This document shows, piece after piece, positions 43,895 to 54,531 of a stretch of DNA of 64,000 nucleotides. The notes beneath the pieces are model-generated. The model did no database searches and was not told the origin of the DNA. It saw only the letters and a list, made by a program, of their open reading frames with translations. Position numbers and translations under genes: made by a program. Source of the stretch: Gammaproteobacteria bacterium (lineage in GTDB: Bacteria > Pseudomonadota > Gammaproteobacteria > GCA-002705445 > GCA-002716945). Positions within the stretch are counted from its first letter, which is position 1. Each line of letters opens with the position of its first letter. The DNA lies in NCBI GenBank assembly GCA_002716945.1, contig PBCF01000002.1, positions 316,776 through 380,775 of the forward strand, written 5' to 3'.

Positions 43895-45042
43895 GTTAAA
43901 AATGATTTAATTTCTCTCGAAAAAGTTTCTGTGTCTACTAAAAAAGAATCATGCCCTTGTGAACAATTTAATGTTTTAAATTCAGCTTTGGTATTACCTT
44001 GAGCTAATCCTTCATAGATTTCTTTTTGCTGTTCAATTGGAAATAATATATCAGTTCCAACTCCCAATATTAAAGCCCTATTAATTTTTGTTTTTGATAA
44101 AGCATCTACAGTAGATTGAGCATGTTCAGAAAGATCAAACCAGTCCATTGCTCTTGATAGATATAAATAGCAATTAGCATCAAAAACATTCTGAAATTTT
44201 ATTGCATGATGTTCTAGATAAGATTCTATTTCATACTCAAAGCTTGTATTGTCTATCCCAAAAGTATTTTGATTAATGACTGATCCTGAAGTTTTTTTCC
44301 TTCCAAAACGCTGTATCCATTCTAATGCCGATCTATATGATATCATTCCAAGTTTTCTTGCCATTCTTACACCATCAAGTGGTGGTTCGTTATAATCATA
44401 GTAACCACTTTTCCACAATGGATCTTTTCTGATTATTTCTCTTTGCAATGATCTTATTGCAATTGCAAATGGTAATGCTTGGGTGGATGTAGATATTAAA
44501 ATAATATTTTCAACAGTTCCTTTAAACATTACAGAATAAGCAAGAGCTTTCATCCCACCCATAGAAGGTCCAATTAATAAATTTATTTTTTTAATTCCTA
44601 GTTTTTGAATTAACAAATTAGAGGCGTTCGCCATATCTTCCATACTCAATTCTGGAAAAGTTAACCTATATGGTTTAGATGTTTTTTGGTTAATTGATAC
44701 AGGACTAGTTGATCCATAACAGCTACCTAAAGAATTTATACATATTACATAATATTTTCCAGTATCAATAGCTTTTTTTGGTCCAACCATGCCATCCCAC
44801 CAACCTGGTGTAGAATCTTTATCAGATGATGTAATATGTGTGTTTGCAGATAAACCTGTAAAAATTACACAAACATTAGACTTAGTATCATTTAATTTTC
44901 CCCACGTTTCATAAGCAACATCAAGAGTCGCTAGCACACCTCCCCTTTTCATTTGAAAATTATTGGCAACAGACATTATTGTTGAACTAGAATTAGTATT
45001 CTTAAAAACCGTAACAACTTTTTTATTTATATTTGAATTCAT
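43885..45042 (-). CDS. metX: Homoserine O-acyltransferase (MetX)
   Basis: Alpha/beta-hydrolase acyltransferase that activates homoserine for methionine synthesis. Family blocks: 'VAYETWGKLN', LSANTHI, GWWDGMVGPKKAIDT, 'INSLGSCYGSTSPVS', and LLIGPSMGGMKAL with the nucleophile Ser in GxSxGG (about 157), then 'GTDILFPIEQQKE' and QGHDSFLVD, which supply catalytic Asp and His. Some gammaproteobacterial MetX enzymes use succinyl-CoA rather than acetyl-CoA; I cannot tell from the sequence. It lies 16 bases after holB in the long minus-strand run, an unusual place for a methionine gene. Confidence 0.9.
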   Translation of the reverse strand: MNSNINKKVVTVFKNTNSSSTIMSVANNFQMKRGGVLATLDVAYETWGKLNDTKSNVCVIFTGLSANTHITSSDKDSTPGWWDGMVGPKKAIDTGKYYVICINSLGSCYGSTSPVSINQKTSKPYRLTFPELSMEDMANASNLLIQKLGIKKINLLIGPSMGGMKALAYSVMFKGTVENIILISTSTQALPFAIAIRSLQREIIRKDPLWKSGYYDYNEPPLDGVRMARKLGMISYRSALEWIQRFGRKKTSGSVINQNTFGIDNTSFEYEIESYLEHHAIKFQNVFDANCYLYLSRAMDWFDLSEHAQSTVDALSKTKINRALILGVGTDILFPIEQQKEIYEGLAQGNTKAEFKTLNCSQGHDSFLVDTETFSREIKSFLTSI

Positions 45043-45058
45043 ATCGGTGATTATACTA

Positions 45059-46033
45059 TTACAGTTTACTGCTTAAAACAATTAATAAATCATCAAAGAA
45101 TAGCTTTTTATTAACATTATAAAATAAATCCTTTTTTCTTTTTATTAGATAATCTATTAGATATATACTCTTTTTTGGTGTACTTTTAATTTTTTCAGAT
45201 ATTTTCAAGTATATAGGTTTAAGTGGATTAGTTGATGGTAGAAGATTTCCCTTGGCAAGTAATGTAAATAGAACAATTAAATAATCCAAAATAATGATAC
45301 CTCGCTTATTCCATTTATCTGAAAGTGAAATTGGATCAAGTTCTTTATGTTTTATTAGATATAATTCTTCCTCTATATTTTTATAATCATCAAGAAGATT
45401 AGTATTTTGTGAAATTTGATTTAATTGAGGATACATGAATAAAAAATATTCAAAGAGTGAATTAATAGTTGGTGTTTTTACTTCGGGTTGATAGTTAAAC
45501 AAATGACATCTACTTTTTATTGTCAATGGAATATATTCTATAGAAGATGTTAAAAGAAAAAAAATAGTTTGACTCTGAGTTTCTTCCAATGTTTTTAATA
45601 ATGCTGAACTGGCCTCTTTATTAAGATAGTCGCAGTCATTAATAATTACAAATTTATGATTAATATATGATGTTAGGTGTGTAAAATTAATTAAAGATCT
45701 AATCTGATCAATTGATATTTCCTTTCCTATTCTTTTATCTTCAATTTTTTCTATCAAACCAAATTTATATAATATTTTCTCTTCATTAGTTAAAGTTCTT
45801 ATAATTTTATTTTGTGAATCATATATTGGAAGTGAAATATAATGAACATCTGGATTATTATTTAGATTAGAATAATTTTCTTCAGAATAATTTGAATAAT
45901 ATTTCTTTAATATAGCTTCAATTAATTGATATTTACCACATCCATTATTTCCAGTTATAATAATATTATAATTTGATTTTTCTAATTTATACAAATTAAA
46001 AAAATTATCTAAATTATTTTGTGTACTATTCAT
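45059..46033 (-). CDS. holB: DNA polymerase III subunit delta-prime
   Basis: Clamp-loader subunit of AAA+ type. Visible are IIITGNNGCGKYQLIEAIL (P-loop region, G-x4-GK), 'EISIDQIRSLINF', FVIINDCDYLNKEASSALLKTLEE (the Walker B-like region and the LLKTLEEP block, here LLKTLEET) and IKSRCHLF (the SRC motif). The four-cysteine zinc module usual between P-loop and Walker B is not seen. It overlaps tmk by 8 bases, the classical tmk-holB pair. At 324 residues the length is normal. Confidence 0.85.
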   Translation of the reverse strand: MNSTQNNLDNFFNLYKLEKSNYNIIITGNNGCGKYQLIEAILKKYYSNYSEENYSNLNNNPDVHYISLPIYDSQNKIIRTLTNEEKILYKFGLIEKIEDKRIGKEISIDQIRSLINFTHLTSYINHKFVIINDCDYLNKEASSALLKTLEETQSQTIFFLLTSSIEYIPLTIKSRCHLFNYQPEVKTPTINSLFEYFLFMYPQLNQISQNTNLLDDYKNIEEELYLIKHKELDPISLSDKWNKRGIIILDYLIVLFTLLAKGNLLPSTNPLKPIYLKISEKIKSTPKKSIYLIDYLIKRKKDLFYNVNKKLFFDDLLIVLSSKL

Positions 46034-46643
46034 TAATTATTCTATCTAAATGTTCAGTTATTTCTTTTTGTACTAGTTCTTTATTTTTACTTGTATCTAT
46101 TTTTATAACTTTATTATTATTTTTAAAAGTATCTTCATATGCATGATGAATCTTTTCAAAATAATTTATTCCTTGAGATTCAAATTTATCTGTATTTTCT
46201 CTATTATTTATTCTGTCAGAAGATGTTTTAGGGCTAGCACATAAATAAAAAATTAATGAAATTTTTTCAGAAAAAAATGGATCTAATAACTTATGCATTT
46301 CTTGTACTTTTTTGTTTGATTCTACAATTCCTTGATACACTAAAGTTGAATAATGAAATCTATCGCATATTACATATATACCATTATCTAGCGCATTCTT
46401 GATATTATTATAATTTACAACTCTTGCGGAATGAAATAAAAGAGCTTCAGACAATGGATCTAATTGTGACTTATTATCAAGCAAAATATCTCTAAGTGAT
46501 TCACCAAATTCAGTACCCCCAGGCTCCCTAGTAATTTCATTTTTAATATTTTTGTCATTCAAATATGATGAAACAAAATTGAGGTGGGTTGTTTTACCTG
46601 TTCCCTCGTTTCCTTCAAATATTATGAATTTTCCTTTTTTCAT
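46026..46643 (-). CDS. tmk: Thymidylate kinase
   Basis: Phosphorylates dTMP to dTDP. Motifs: FIIFEGNEGTGKTTHL (P-loop), 'TREPGGTEFGESLRDILLD', 'EALLFHSARV', ICDRFHYSTLVYQG (DR(Y/F/H) substrate motif) and the C-terminal 'VQKEITEHLDRII'. The length of 205 residues is typical. The stop of pabC and the start of tmk overlap, and tmk overlaps holB by 8 bases. The usual gammaproteobacterial mltG (yceG) gene between pabC and tmk is absent. Confidence 0.93.
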   Translation of the reverse strand: MKKGKFIIFEGNEGTGKTTHLNFVSSYLNDKNIKNEITREPGGTEFGESLRDILLDNKSQLDPLSEALLFHSARVVNYNNIKNALDNGIYVICDRFHYSTLVYQGIVESNKKVQEMHKLLDPFFSEKISLIFYLCASPKTSSDRINNRENTDKFESQGINYFEKIHHAYEDTFKNNNKVIKIDTSKNKELVQKEITEHLDRIINE

Positions 46644-47467
46644 TAATTATAAATATACTTTTTTAGTACATTATATAGGAAATCATCAAAGAAAAATTTA
46701 GTTTTTTTAATTTGACTAATGAAGGTTACGCCTCTTATAGAGTTGGTTGTAAAACATGCGTCAAATTTATCTATTTTAGACAAAGGTATATTTATTATTT
46801 TTATGATATATTGTTTATTTTTTAAAAAAGAAATTATTTTACTTCTTAAAATACCTTCAATACCTACATCTTTTATAATGGGCGTATAAAAAATTGGAGT
46901 ACTTTTTTTGAAGTTAACAAAAAATATATTTGAGGATATACATTCAATAATATTATTATTAGCATCAACAGCAATTAAATCTCTATATTTTGATTGTTTA
47001 AGTAAGTTTTTTGAAATCATAACCTGTTCAATTCTATTTAAATGTTTAATTTTAGAAAGATCATTATTTGCTTTTAAAATGTATGTAGATATACCTAATT
47101 GATTAGTATTGAATTTTTCACCAGAAATTTGAATCTGATGTTTAAAAAAATATAAATTAGGAGTCAAATTGTCATCAATTTTATACCCATAACTACTACT
47201 TCCTCTTGTAAAAATAATTTTAACAATACAATTATTTGAATTACCAATAGCTAGTTTAATATTTTTATAGATCAGTTTGTTAGAAGGTTTAATTAATCCT
47301 AGAACACAACATCCTTTATGTAATCTTTCTATATGCTCTTTTAGGTATAATGGTTTATTATTTTGTACTAAAATTGTCTCAAATAAGCCATCACCGAAAT
47401 TAAACCCTCTATCTAAGGAAGATATATTCTTTTTATTAACAAAAGTATTTATAGATGTTTTTGGCAT
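46643..47467 (-). CDS. pabC: Aminodeoxychorismate lyase
   Basis: PLP fold-type IV enzyme that makes 4-aminobenzoate for folate. It opens 'SSLDRGFNFGDGLFETILVQN', the class IV family start, with HIERLHKGCCVLGL. 'KHLNRIEQVM' contains the PLP lysine, and 'ECISSNIFFVNF' matches the '(E)..sNiF' motif. The gene order fabF-pabC-tmk-holB is the conserved gammaproteobacterial one and separates it from the related IlvE-like gene at 26879. It starts 8 bases after fabF. Confidence 0.85.
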   Translation of the reverse strand: MPKTSINTFVNKKNISSLDRGFNFGDGLFETILVQNNKPLYLKEHIERLHKGCCVLGLIKPSNKLIYKNIKLAIGNSNNCIVKIIFTRGSSSYGYKIDDNLTPNLYFFKHQIQISGEKFNTNQLGISTYILKANNDLSKIKHLNRIEQVMISKNLLKQSKYRDLIAVDANNNIIECISSNIFFVNFKKSTPIFYTPIIKDVGIEGILRSKIISFLKNKQYIIKIINIPLSKIDKFDACFTTNSIRGVTFISQIKKTKFFFDDFLYNVLKKYIYN

Positions 47468-47475
47468 CTTAGGAA

Positions 47476-48717
47476 TTATTCGTATTTAGAAAAAATCAAT
47501 GAACCGTTGGTTCCGCCAAAACCAAATGAATTCGATAACGCATGGCTAATTTCAACGTTAGATGATTTAGATGAATTGAAATTTAAATCGCATTTTGGAT
47601 CTTGATTGAAAATATTGATTGTGGGGTGTGCTTTTTGATTATATATAGAAAGTATAGTTGCGATAGATTCGACGCCGCCAGCCGCACCTAAAAGATGTCC
47701 AATCATAGATTTTGTAGAATTAACTACTAATTTTTTTGAATGGTCTTTGAAAATATTTTTTATAGCAGCAACTTCTGCCACATCTCCAGCTGGTGTAGAT
47801 GTACCATGAGCATTAATATATTCAATTTGATTTGCTTTTATTCCCGCGTCAATTAAAGCATTCTCCATACATCTTGCAGCTCCATCACCAGTTTCTGGAG
47901 GTAATGTCATATGATATGCATCAGCACTCATCCCATAACCACTAATTTCTGCATAAATTTTTGCATTTCTTTTTAATGCATGGTTTAGTTCTTCAAGAAC
48001 AATTACTCCAGCGCCATCACCTAGAACAAACCCATCTCTATTAATATCCCATGGACGGCTTGCAGTTTTTGGATCTTCATTTCTTGTTGATAAAGCTCTA
48101 GCTGCTGCAAATCCACCGAGACCTAAAGGTGATGTTGCCATTTCAGCTCCACCACAAATCATAACATCGGCATGAGAGTATTGTATTTGTCTAAATCCTT
48201 CACCTATATTATGTGTTCCTGTTGTGCATGCAGTTACTATAGATAAATTAGGTCCTTTAAACCCAAATTTAATAGATAAATTCCCTGATATCATGTTAAT
48301 AATAGATGCAGGAACAAAAAAAGGTGAAATTCTTCTTGCGCCTGATGAGGTGTAAGTAGTATGTGTATTTTCAATATATTGGAGCCCTCCAATACCCGAT
48401 CCAATTGAGATTCCCACTTTATCGGAATTAATATTTTTAGAATCAAGTTTAGAGTCTGTGATTGCTTGTATACCTGCTGCCATTCCGTATTGCATAAAAA
48501 GATCCATTTTACGCTGCTCTTTATTGTCAAGATAAGTTTCAACATCAAAGTTTTTGACTGACGCCGAAAATTTTACTGACATATCAGATACATCAAATGT
48601 TGTAATATTAGTTACACCAGACATACCTTTTAGAGCTGAACTCCAAAATTCTTCTACAGAATTACCTATCGGTGTGAGACAACCCATTCCTGTGACAACA
48701 ACTCGTCTTTTACTCAT
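47476..48717 (-). CDS. fabF: 3-oxoacyl-[acyl-carrier-protein] synthase II
   Basis: Condensing enzyme of fatty-acid elongation (KAS II). It shows VVVTGMGCLTPIGNSVEEFW, 'IVTACTTGTHNIGEGF' with the catalytic cysteine (about 165), NAHGTSTPAGD with the first catalytic histidine (about 303), 'KSMIGHLLGAAGGVE' with the second (about 340), and the C-terminal SFGFGGTNGSL. Length 413 is standard. It follows acpP after 6 bases. No FabB, FabH or FabA gene is in the window. Confidence 0.95.
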   Translation of the reverse strand: MSKRRVVVTGMGCLTPIGNSVEEFWSSALKGMSGVTNITTFDVSDMSVKFSASVKNFDVETYLDNKEQRKMDLFMQYGMAAGIQAITDSKLDSKNINSDKVGISIGSGIGGLQYIENTHTTYTSSGARRISPFFVPASIINMISGNLSIKFGFKGPNLSIVTACTTGTHNIGEGFRQIQYSHADVMICGGAEMATSPLGLGGFAAARALSTRNEDPKTASRPWDINRDGFVLGDGAGVIVLEELNHALKRNAKIYAEISGYGMSADAYHMTLPPETGDGAARCMENALIDAGIKANQIEYINAHGTSTPAGDVAEVAAIKNIFKDHSKKLVVNSTKSMIGHLLGAAGGVESIATILSIYNQKAHPTINIFNQDPKCDLNFNSSKSSNVEISHALSNSFGFGGTNGSLIFSKYE

Positions 48718-48723
48718 TTGAAT

Positions 48724-48960
48724 TTACTTTTGGTGATTATTGATATAATCGATGGCTTGTTGAACAGTTGTAATCTTTTCTGCTTCTTCGTCAGGTATTT
48801 CAGTATCAAATTCTTCTTCTAATGCCATAACAAGTTCAACAGTATCAAGTGAATCTGCTCCCAAATCATCAATGAATTTAGATTCAGATTTTACCTCTTC
48901 ATCTTTTACACCTAATTGCTTGACTATAATATTTTTTACTTTTTCTTCTACACTACTCAT
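48724..48960 (-). CDS. acpP: Acyl carrier protein
   Basis: A 78-residue acidic carrier protein with the phosphopantetheine attachment motif [16 protein letters not shown] (Ser about 37). The sequence is very close to the general bacterial AcpP consensus. A strong Shine-Dalgarno AAGGAG lies about 9 bases before the ATG (CTCCTT at about 48971-48976 on the plus strand), in a 75-base gap after fabG. That gap is the largest within the fab genes and may hold an extra promoter, fitting the usual high demand for ACP. Confidence 0.95.
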   Translation of the reverse strand: MSSVEEKVKNIIVKQLGVKDEEVKSESKFIDDLGADSLDTVELVMALEEEFDTEIPDEEAEKITTVQQAIDYINNHQK

Positions 48961-49035
48961 TTATTTTCACTCCTTAAACTTTTCTAATTTGATTTTGAAC
49001 ACCTATTTATTATTGTAAAGTCATTTTAGACTATT

Positions 49036-49776
49036 TTACATATATAACCCACCATTTACATTAATATTTTCTCCAGTTATATACGATGAATCATCGGAAG
49101 CCAAAAACTTTACAACGGACGCAAGTTCTTTTGTATCACCAATTCTAGACAAAGGTATAGCTTCAATCAGTTTTAGCTTCATATTCTCCGGTATATCTTT
49201 AGTCATGTCAGTATCTATAAAACCTGGGGATACCGCATTAACAGTTATATTTCTTGATGCCACTTCTTTAGCAAGAGATTTGGTAAAACCTATTAGCGCA
49301 GCTTTTGTAGATGCATAATTGGTTTGTCCAGCATTGCCCATAACCCCAACAACCGACCCTATATTAATGATTCTTCCATATTTAACTTTCATCATATCTT
49401 TTAAAAATTCCTTTGTAACTCTAAATAATGATGTGAGGTTTGTATCTATCACATCTTGCCATTCTTGATCAGACATTCTTATTAATAAATTATCACTAGT
49501 GATTCCTGCGTTATTTATAAGTATAGACACCGTACCAAACTTTTCTTTAATTGTATTGTTTAAATTTGCGATAGATTCTGATTCTTTAACATCCAATATA
49601 AAACCCTTTCCGTCTCCATTTAATGCGGTAATTTTTTCATTAATTTTCTTCACCCCATCTTCTGATCTTGACGTCCCAATCACTGTAATATTATTAGATA
49701 AGAGTGATGATAATATTTCTGCACCTATTCCTCGATTTGCTCCAGTTACCAAGGCAATTTTTTTTTCAGTTACCAT
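49036..49776 (-). CDS. fabG: 3-oxoacyl-[acyl-carrier-protein] reductase
   Basis: SDR reductase of fatty-acid elongation: 'ALVTGANRGIGAEIL' cofactor loop, INNAGITSDNLLIRM, 'RIINIGSVVGVMGNAGQTNYASTKAAL' as family pattern with catalytic Ser, Tyr and Lys, 'NITVNAVSPGFIDTDM' and the terminal ITGENINVNGG. Its start overlaps the end of fabD by 11 bases. Position in the fabD-fabG-acpP-fabF order distinguishes it from the sugar-pathway SDRs on the plus strand. Confidence 0.95.
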   Translation of the reverse strand: MVTEKKIALVTGANRGIGAEILSSLLSNNITVIGTSRSEDGVKKINEKITALNGDGKGFILDVKESESIANLNNTIKEKFGTVSILINNAGITSDNLLIRMSDQEWQDVIDTNLTSLFRVTKEFLKDMMKVKYGRIINIGSVVGVMGNAGQTNYASTKAALIGFTKSLAKEVASRNITVNAVSPGFIDTDMTKDIPENMKLKLIEAIPLSRIGDTKELASVVKFLASDDSSYITGENINVNGGLYM

Positions 49777-50704
49777 TTATTATCAACTCCTTTGCATCGT
49801 CTATCAGTTTCGAATCGGAGATCGATATTACTGATAATTCCTTACTAATTCTTTTATTTAATCCGGTTAAAACAGTGCCTGGACCAATTTCAATAAACGA
49901 ATCTATACCTAATTTTGCTATATTCTTTATTGACTGTGACCACATAACTGAACTATGAATTTGTTTGGTTAATGAAACTATTATATCATCTTTGTGTATT
50001 TTTGACTGGGCATCCTCATTATGAATAACTGGAAACAATGGTTCTTTAAATTCTATATTTAACAATAACTTATTAAGTTTTTCTGAACAATTTTTCATAA
50101 TTGATGTATGCGCAGCTACACTTACTGGCAATACTTTTACTATTTTAGCGCCAGTAGATTTAAATACATTCTCTGATTTTTTTATAGTATCTACATCTCC
50201 TGCAACAACTATTTGTGAATCAGAATTAAAATTTACTGCCTCTATAACATTGTCACCAATAGATAGTTCTTTGCATATATTGTTAACTTGATTGCTATTT
50301 AAGCCTATTATCGCTGCCATACTCCCTTCTATATTACCCATCGCCTCCACCATCATTTTTGCCCTTTCAGACACAAGATTTAACCCATCTGATAATGAAA
50401 TAATTTGGCTTGCAACTAAAGCGCTATATTCTCCTAGACTATGACCGGCCGCATATGATGGAAGTGATTCGTTCTTTTCCCTCCATGTTCTCCATATTGC
50501 AATCGATGTGGCCAGCATAATTGGTTGGGTATATATAGTGTTATTTAGTTTAGATTCATCTTCTACAGTTTTTACAATATCAAATTTTAGTATTTCTGAT
50601 GATTCATTAAGTGTATTTATGAATGTATTATTATTAAGATACGATAACAACATTTCCCTATGTTGCGAACCTTGTCCGGGAAATATAGCAGCGTATGGTC
50701 TCAT
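49766..50704 (-). CDS. fabD: Malonyl-CoA:ACP transacylase
   Basis: Loads malonyl groups onto ACP. It has AAIFPGQGSQHREM at the N-terminus, YAAGHSLGEYSALV with the GHSxGE nucleophile serine (about 90), 'QIVVAGD', and 'VAAHTSIM' supplying the catalytic histidine. 'FIEIGPGTVLTGL' is the C-terminal signature. It overlaps dapB by 4 bases (ATGA-type) and fabG by 11. plsX and fabH, which usually precede fabD in gammaproteobacteria, are replaced here by dapB and the dnaK genes. Confidence 0.94.
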   Translation of the reverse strand: MRPYAAIFPGQGSQHREMLLSYLNNNTFINTLNESSEILKFDIVKTVEDESKLNNTIYTQPIMLATSIAIWRTWREKNESLPSYAAGHSLGEYSALVASQIISLSDGLNLVSERAKMMVEAMGNIEGSMAAIIGLNSNQVNNICKELSIGDNVIEAVNFNSDSQIVVAGDVDTIKKSENVFKSTGAKIVKVLPVSVAAHTSIMKNCSEKLNKLLLNIEFKEPLFPVIHNEDAQSKIHKDDIIVSLTKQIHSSVMWSQSIKNIAKLGIDSFIEIGPGTVLTGLNKRISKELSVISISDSKLIDDAKELIINGN

Positions 50705-51438
50705 GATTTAGAAGTTAAAAAATTCTGATAATTATACAATCCTGGTTCCTGATTTGTAATCCACATTGCAGTTTTAATTGCTCCAATAGCAAATATAGAT
50801 CTATCAAACGCGCTGTGAATTATATTAATTTTATTAGTATCATTTTCAAAAACAACTTCATGTGTACCTATTTCTGACTCTACTCTGGAAGAATTAATCT
50901 TTATTTGATCCTGGGTGTCAATTGTAGGGCTATTCTCTGATATTATAGATGCCAACTTAATTGCGGTACCAGAAGGTTTGTCTATTTTATTTTTATGGTG
51001 TGTTTCGTTAATTGTAATTTTATAATCATTCAAAATTTTTGCTAATTCTGTAATGATAGAAAAAGTTGCATTTACACCATAACTCATATTTGGTGCTAAT
51101 AAAATTGGTATATCATTACTTGCTTTGTTTATTTGATTTAATTGGTTTGATGTAAAACCAGTTGTACCTATGGTAATAGGTTTCTTTAATTTTTGACATT
51201 CATCTATTAATTTAATTGTTGATTGTGGTAATGAAAAATCTATTACAGAATCAAATAAATCAGCTTTATCTGAAATGTTAGATGTCAGACTAACTTCTTC
51301 TATGGAATTAGATTTAATTTTTTCTTGCAAATCACATCCAACGGTTATTTGGCAATCAGGAAATTTTTTAGACTCATTGTAGATAGATTGGCCCATCTTC
51401 CCAAAAAAACCATTTATTGCAATTTTATATTCTTTCAT
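50701..51438 (-). CDS. dapB: 4-hydroxy-tetrahydrodipicolinate reductase
   Basis: Reductase of lysine and diaminopimelate synthesis. Motifs: INGFFGKMGQSIY (GxxGxMG cofactor loop), FSLPQST, IGTTGFTSNQL, 'LLAPNMSYGVN', 'ETHHKNKIDKPSGTAIKLA' as the substrate-binding and catalytic block, and EIGTHEVVFEN. At 245 residues it is shorter than the E. coli enzyme. It directly follows dnaJ by 2 bases, as in many gammaproteobacteria, but runs on into fabD instead of carAB. Confidence 0.93.
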   Translation of the reverse strand: MKEYKIAINGFFGKMGQSIYNESKKFPDCQITVGCDLQEKIKSNSIEEVSLTSNISDKADLFDSVIDFSLPQSTIKLIDECQKLKKPITIGTTGFTSNQLNQINKASNDIPILLAPNMSYGVNATFSIITELAKILNDYKITINETHHKNKIDKPSGTAIKLASIISENSPTIDTQDQIKINSSRVESEIGTHEVVFENDTNKINIIHSAFDRSIFAIGAIKTAMWITNQEPGLYNYQNFLTSKS

Positions 51439-51440
51439 AT

Positions 51441-52556
51441 TTATTCAAAAAATTCTTTTATATTATCTACCCAACTTTTTTCCTTAGGTTTGTGAGTTGA
51501 CTTATTTTTTCCAAAAGATTCGTCAAGTTTTTTAAGTATCTCTTTTTGATTGTTAGTTAAATTTATTGGTGTTTCTACTATAACTCTACAATATAAATCT
51601 CCTGTACTGGACGATCTTATTGATTGAACTCCTTTGTTTCTAACTCTAAACGCTCTTCCAGTTTGTGTTCCCGATGGTATTTTTAATTCAACTTTGCCAT
51701 TAAGTGTTGGAACAATTATCTTATCTCCTAATGCCGCAGATGTAAAATTTATTGGTATTTCGCATAATAGATCATCTCCATCTCGTTGAAAAAACTTATG
51801 AGGAGTAATTTTTATACTTACATATAAGTCTCCAGATACTCCATTGTTTGGTCCTCCTTCACCTTCGCCTGACAATCTAATTTGATCGCCTGTATCTACC
51901 CCTTTAGGAATATTAACAGATAGATTCTTTGTTTTTTTGATTCTGCCATTTCCAGAACAAGTATTACATGGCTTGCTTATACTTTTTCCTCTTCCTCTGC
52001 AGGCCGGACATGTTTGTTGCATAGAGAAAAAACCTTGACTAACTCTGATGTGACCACTTCCATTACATTGATTGCAAATAGAAAACGCTGTTCCTTTATC
52101 AGCTCCTGTTCCGCTACAATCATTACAATTTACAGATTTAGGTATTTTTAGTTTTACTTCCTTTCCAGCAATCGCATCTTCTAATGATAGTTCAATTTGA
52201 TATTCTAAATCACTACCTCTTCTAGGCTGATTAGATGAACGAGATGAATTTCCAAAAATATCTCCAAAAACATCTCCAAAAATATCATTGAAAGATCCTC
52301 CGGAAAATCCACCTGCTTGACCAAATCTAGAATTAACACCTTCATGTCCAAACTGATCGTATGTAGTTCTTTTATCTGGATCACTTAACACTTCATAAGC
52401 TTCAGATAATTCTTTAAATTTAGCTTCAGCACTTTTGTCTCCTTGATTTCTATCAGGATGGTGTTTCATGGCTAGTTTTTTGTAAGCTTTTTTAATTGCA
52501 TCAGAAGACGCATCTCTATTTACACCTAGAGTTGAATAGTAATCAGCTTTTGCCAT
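51441..52556 (-). CDS. dnaJ: Chaperone protein DnaJ
   Basis: Class A J-domain co-chaperone. The J domain contains [10 protein letters not shown] with HPD, followed by a Gly/Phe-rich linker ('[20 protein letters not shown]' pattern). Then come four CxxCxGxG zinc repeats ([32 protein letters not shown]) and the C-terminal substrate-binding domains. The length of 371 is standard. It stimulates DnaK ATPase and delivers substrates. It lies 6 bases after dnaK. Confidence 0.97.
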   Translation of the reverse strand: MAKADYYSTLGVNRDASSDAIKKAYKKLAMKHHPDRNQGDKSAEAKFKELSEAYEVLSDPDKRTTYDQFGHEGVNSRFGQAGGFSGGSFNDIFGDVFGDIFGNSSRSSNQPRRGSDLEYQIELSLEDAIAGKEVKLKIPKSVNCNDCSGTGADKGTAFSICNQCNGSGHIRVSQGFFSMQQTCPACRGRGKSISKPCNTCSGNGRIKKTKNLSVNIPKGVDTGDQIRLSGEGEGGPNNGVSGDLYVSIKITPHKFFQRDGDDLLCEIPINFTSAALGDKIIVPTLNGKVELKIPSGTQTGRAFRVRNKGVQSIRSSSTGDLYCRVIVETPINLTNNQKEILKKLDESFGKNKSTHKPKEKSWVDNIKEFFE

Positions 52557-52562
52557 AATAAA

Positions 52563-54500
52563 TTATTTTTTATCAGCCTTAGGTTCTTTAGGCTCGTCAT
52601 CTACTTCTTTGAAATCTGCATCCACGGCTTCATTATTTTTTTTGTCTTCATTAACAGTTTCTTTTTGTTGTTGCGCGGCAGCTTGTTCTTTGTATGCTTG
52701 TTCTGCAATTTTACCAGCTGCCTCAGTAAGTTTTGTGGTTTTTTCTTTTATCTTATTGATATCTTCTTTTTTAATCTCATCTTTTAAATCAGATATCGCT
52801 GCATTTACTTTCTCAACTTCATTTTTATCAGCTTTATCACCTAAGTCTTTAATTGCTTTTTCTGAGCCATGTATCATTGCCTCTGCTTGATTTTTAGCAT
52901 CAACTAATTCTTTTACCTTTTTGTCTTCTTCGGCATGTGTTTCAGCATCTTTAATCATTTTCTGTATTTCATCTTCTGATAATCCGCTTGAAGCTTTTAT
53001 AATTATTGATTGTTCTTTACCTGTTGCATTGTCTTTAGCAGATACATTCAAAATTCCATTAGCATCTATATCGAAGGTTACTTCTATCTGTGGTGTGCCT
53101 CTAGGAGCTGGAGGTATGTCTGCTAAATCAAATTTACCGAGTGATTTATTTCCAGAAGCAACTTCTCTTTCACCCTGTAAAACATGAACGGTCACTGCTG
53201 GCTGATTATCTTCAGCGGTAGAAAAAATTTGAGATTTTTTTGTTGGTATAGTTGTATTTTTTTCTATCAATGGTGTTCTTACTCCTCCCATTGTTTCAAT
53301 ACCAAGCGTTAGAGGTGTAACATCTAACAACAAAACATCTTTAACATCTCCACCTAAAACTCCGGCTTGTATTGCAGCTCCCATAGCTACAGCTTCATCT
53401 GGATTAACTTCTTTTTTAGGTTCTTTATTAAAAAAATCTTTCACTACTTCTTGCACTTTAGGCATTCTCGTTTGCCCGCCAACTAATATCACCTCATGAA
53501 TATCTGAAACCGATAATTCTGCATCTTTCAATGCAGTTTTGCATGGCTCTATTGTCTTTTGTATTAAATCTTCTACAAGTGATTCAAGTTTTGCTCTAGT
53601 TAATTTCATGTTTAAATGTTTAGGGCCACTTGCGTCAGCAGTAACATAAGGCAGATTTATATCAGTTTGAGAGCTAGAAGAGAGTTCTATTTTAGCTTTT
53701 TCTGCAGCCTCTTTTAATCTTTGTACTGCTAAAGGATCTTTTTTAAGATCTATTGCTTGGTCTTTCTTAAATTCATCTGCCAAATAATCTATAAGTCTTA
53801 AATCAAAATCCTCTCCACCTAAAAATGTATCACCGCTGGTTGATAAAACCTCAAATTGTTGTTCACCATCAATCTTTGTCATTTCTATAATAGATACATC
53901 AAAAGTTCCACCACCTAAATCATATACTGCAACTTTCTTTTCCGCAGACGCTTTGTCAAGACCGTAAGCTAAAGCTGCCGCAGTTGGTTCATTTATAATT
54001 CTTTTTACATCTAATCCTGCAATTCTTCCAGCTTCCTTTGTGGCTTGTCTTTGAGAATCATTGAAGTACGCTGGAACAGTGATTACAGCTTCCTTAGCCT
54101 CTGTTCCCAGATAATCTTCTGCGGTCTGTTTCATTTTCCTAAGCACTTCAGCTGATACGGCCTGAGGAGGTACTTTTTTACCTTGCGCCTCAACCCATGC
54201 GTCTCCATTTTCATGTTTAGCAATACCATAGGGGACTATCTTAATATCTTTTTGAACTTCATTTTCGTCAAATTTCCTACCTATTAGTCTCTTAATTGCA
54301 AATAAGGTATTAGTGGGGTTTGTAACAGCTTGTCTTTTAGCAGATTGTCCTACTAATATTTCATTGTCATCGTTATAAGCTACATATGACGGAGTTGTTC
54401 TATCACCTTCACTGTTTTCAATCACTTTTGGCTTATCACCATCCATTATAGAAACACAAGAATTAGTGGTTCCAAGATCAATTCCAATAATTTTAGACAT
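52563..54500 (-). CDS. dnaK: Chaperone protein DnaK (Hsp70)
   Basis: Full-length Hsp70: '[18 protein letters not shown]' phosphate loop, '[20 protein letters not shown]', '[15 protein letters not shown]', '[18 protein letters not shown]', [14 protein letters not shown] and the linker '[19 protein letters not shown]'. The C-terminal lid is Lys/Glu/Ala-rich and ends in an acidic tail with '[10 protein letters not shown]'. It has 645 residues, with an AGGAG ribosome site. The 61-base gap upstream holds a heat-shock-like promoter candidate. It is followed by dnaJ and preceded by grpE, so the whole chaperone set is together. Confidence 0.98.
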   Translation of the reverse strand: MSKIIGIDLGTTNSCVSIMDGDKPKVIENSEGDRTTPSYVAYNDDNEILVGQSAKRQAVTNPTNTLFAIKRLIGRKFDENEVQKDIKIVPYGIAKHENGDAWVEAQGKKVPPQAVSAEVLRKMKQTAEDYLGTEAKEAVITVPAYFNDSQRQATKEAGRIAGLDVKRIINEPTAAALAYGLDKASAEKKVAVYDLGGGTFDVSIIEMTKIDGEQQFEVLSTSGDTFLGGEDFDLRLIDYLADEFKKDQAIDLKKDPLAVQRLKEAAEKAKIELSSSSQTDINLPYVTADASGPKHLNMKLTRAKLESLVEDLIQKTIEPCKTALKDAELSVSDIHEVILVGGQTRMPKVQEVVKDFFNKEPKKEVNPDEAVAMGAAIQAGVLGGDVKDVLLLDVTPLTLGIETMGGVRTPLIEKNTTIPTKKSQIFSTAEDNQPAVTVHVLQGEREVASGNKSLGKFDLADIPPAPRGTPQIEVTFDIDANGILNVSAKDNATGKEQSIIIKASSGLSEDEIQKMIKDAETHAEEDKKVKELVDAKNQAEAMIHGSEKAIKDLGDKADKNEVEKVNAAISDLKDEIKKEDINKIKEKTTKLTEAAGKIAEQAYKEQAAAQQQKETVNEDKKNNEAVDADFKEVDDEPKEPKADKK

Positions 54501-54531
54501 TCATACTCTCCTAATTAGATATGTATACAAC

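Noticed and set aside
48291-48548. ORF-track entry of 85 residues inside fabF
   Set aside because: Same strand, wrong frame within a strongly conserved FabF; no motifs. Likewise the reverse-frame ORFs over dnaK (52609-52890, 52921-53187) and lysC (60461-60847) are shadows.
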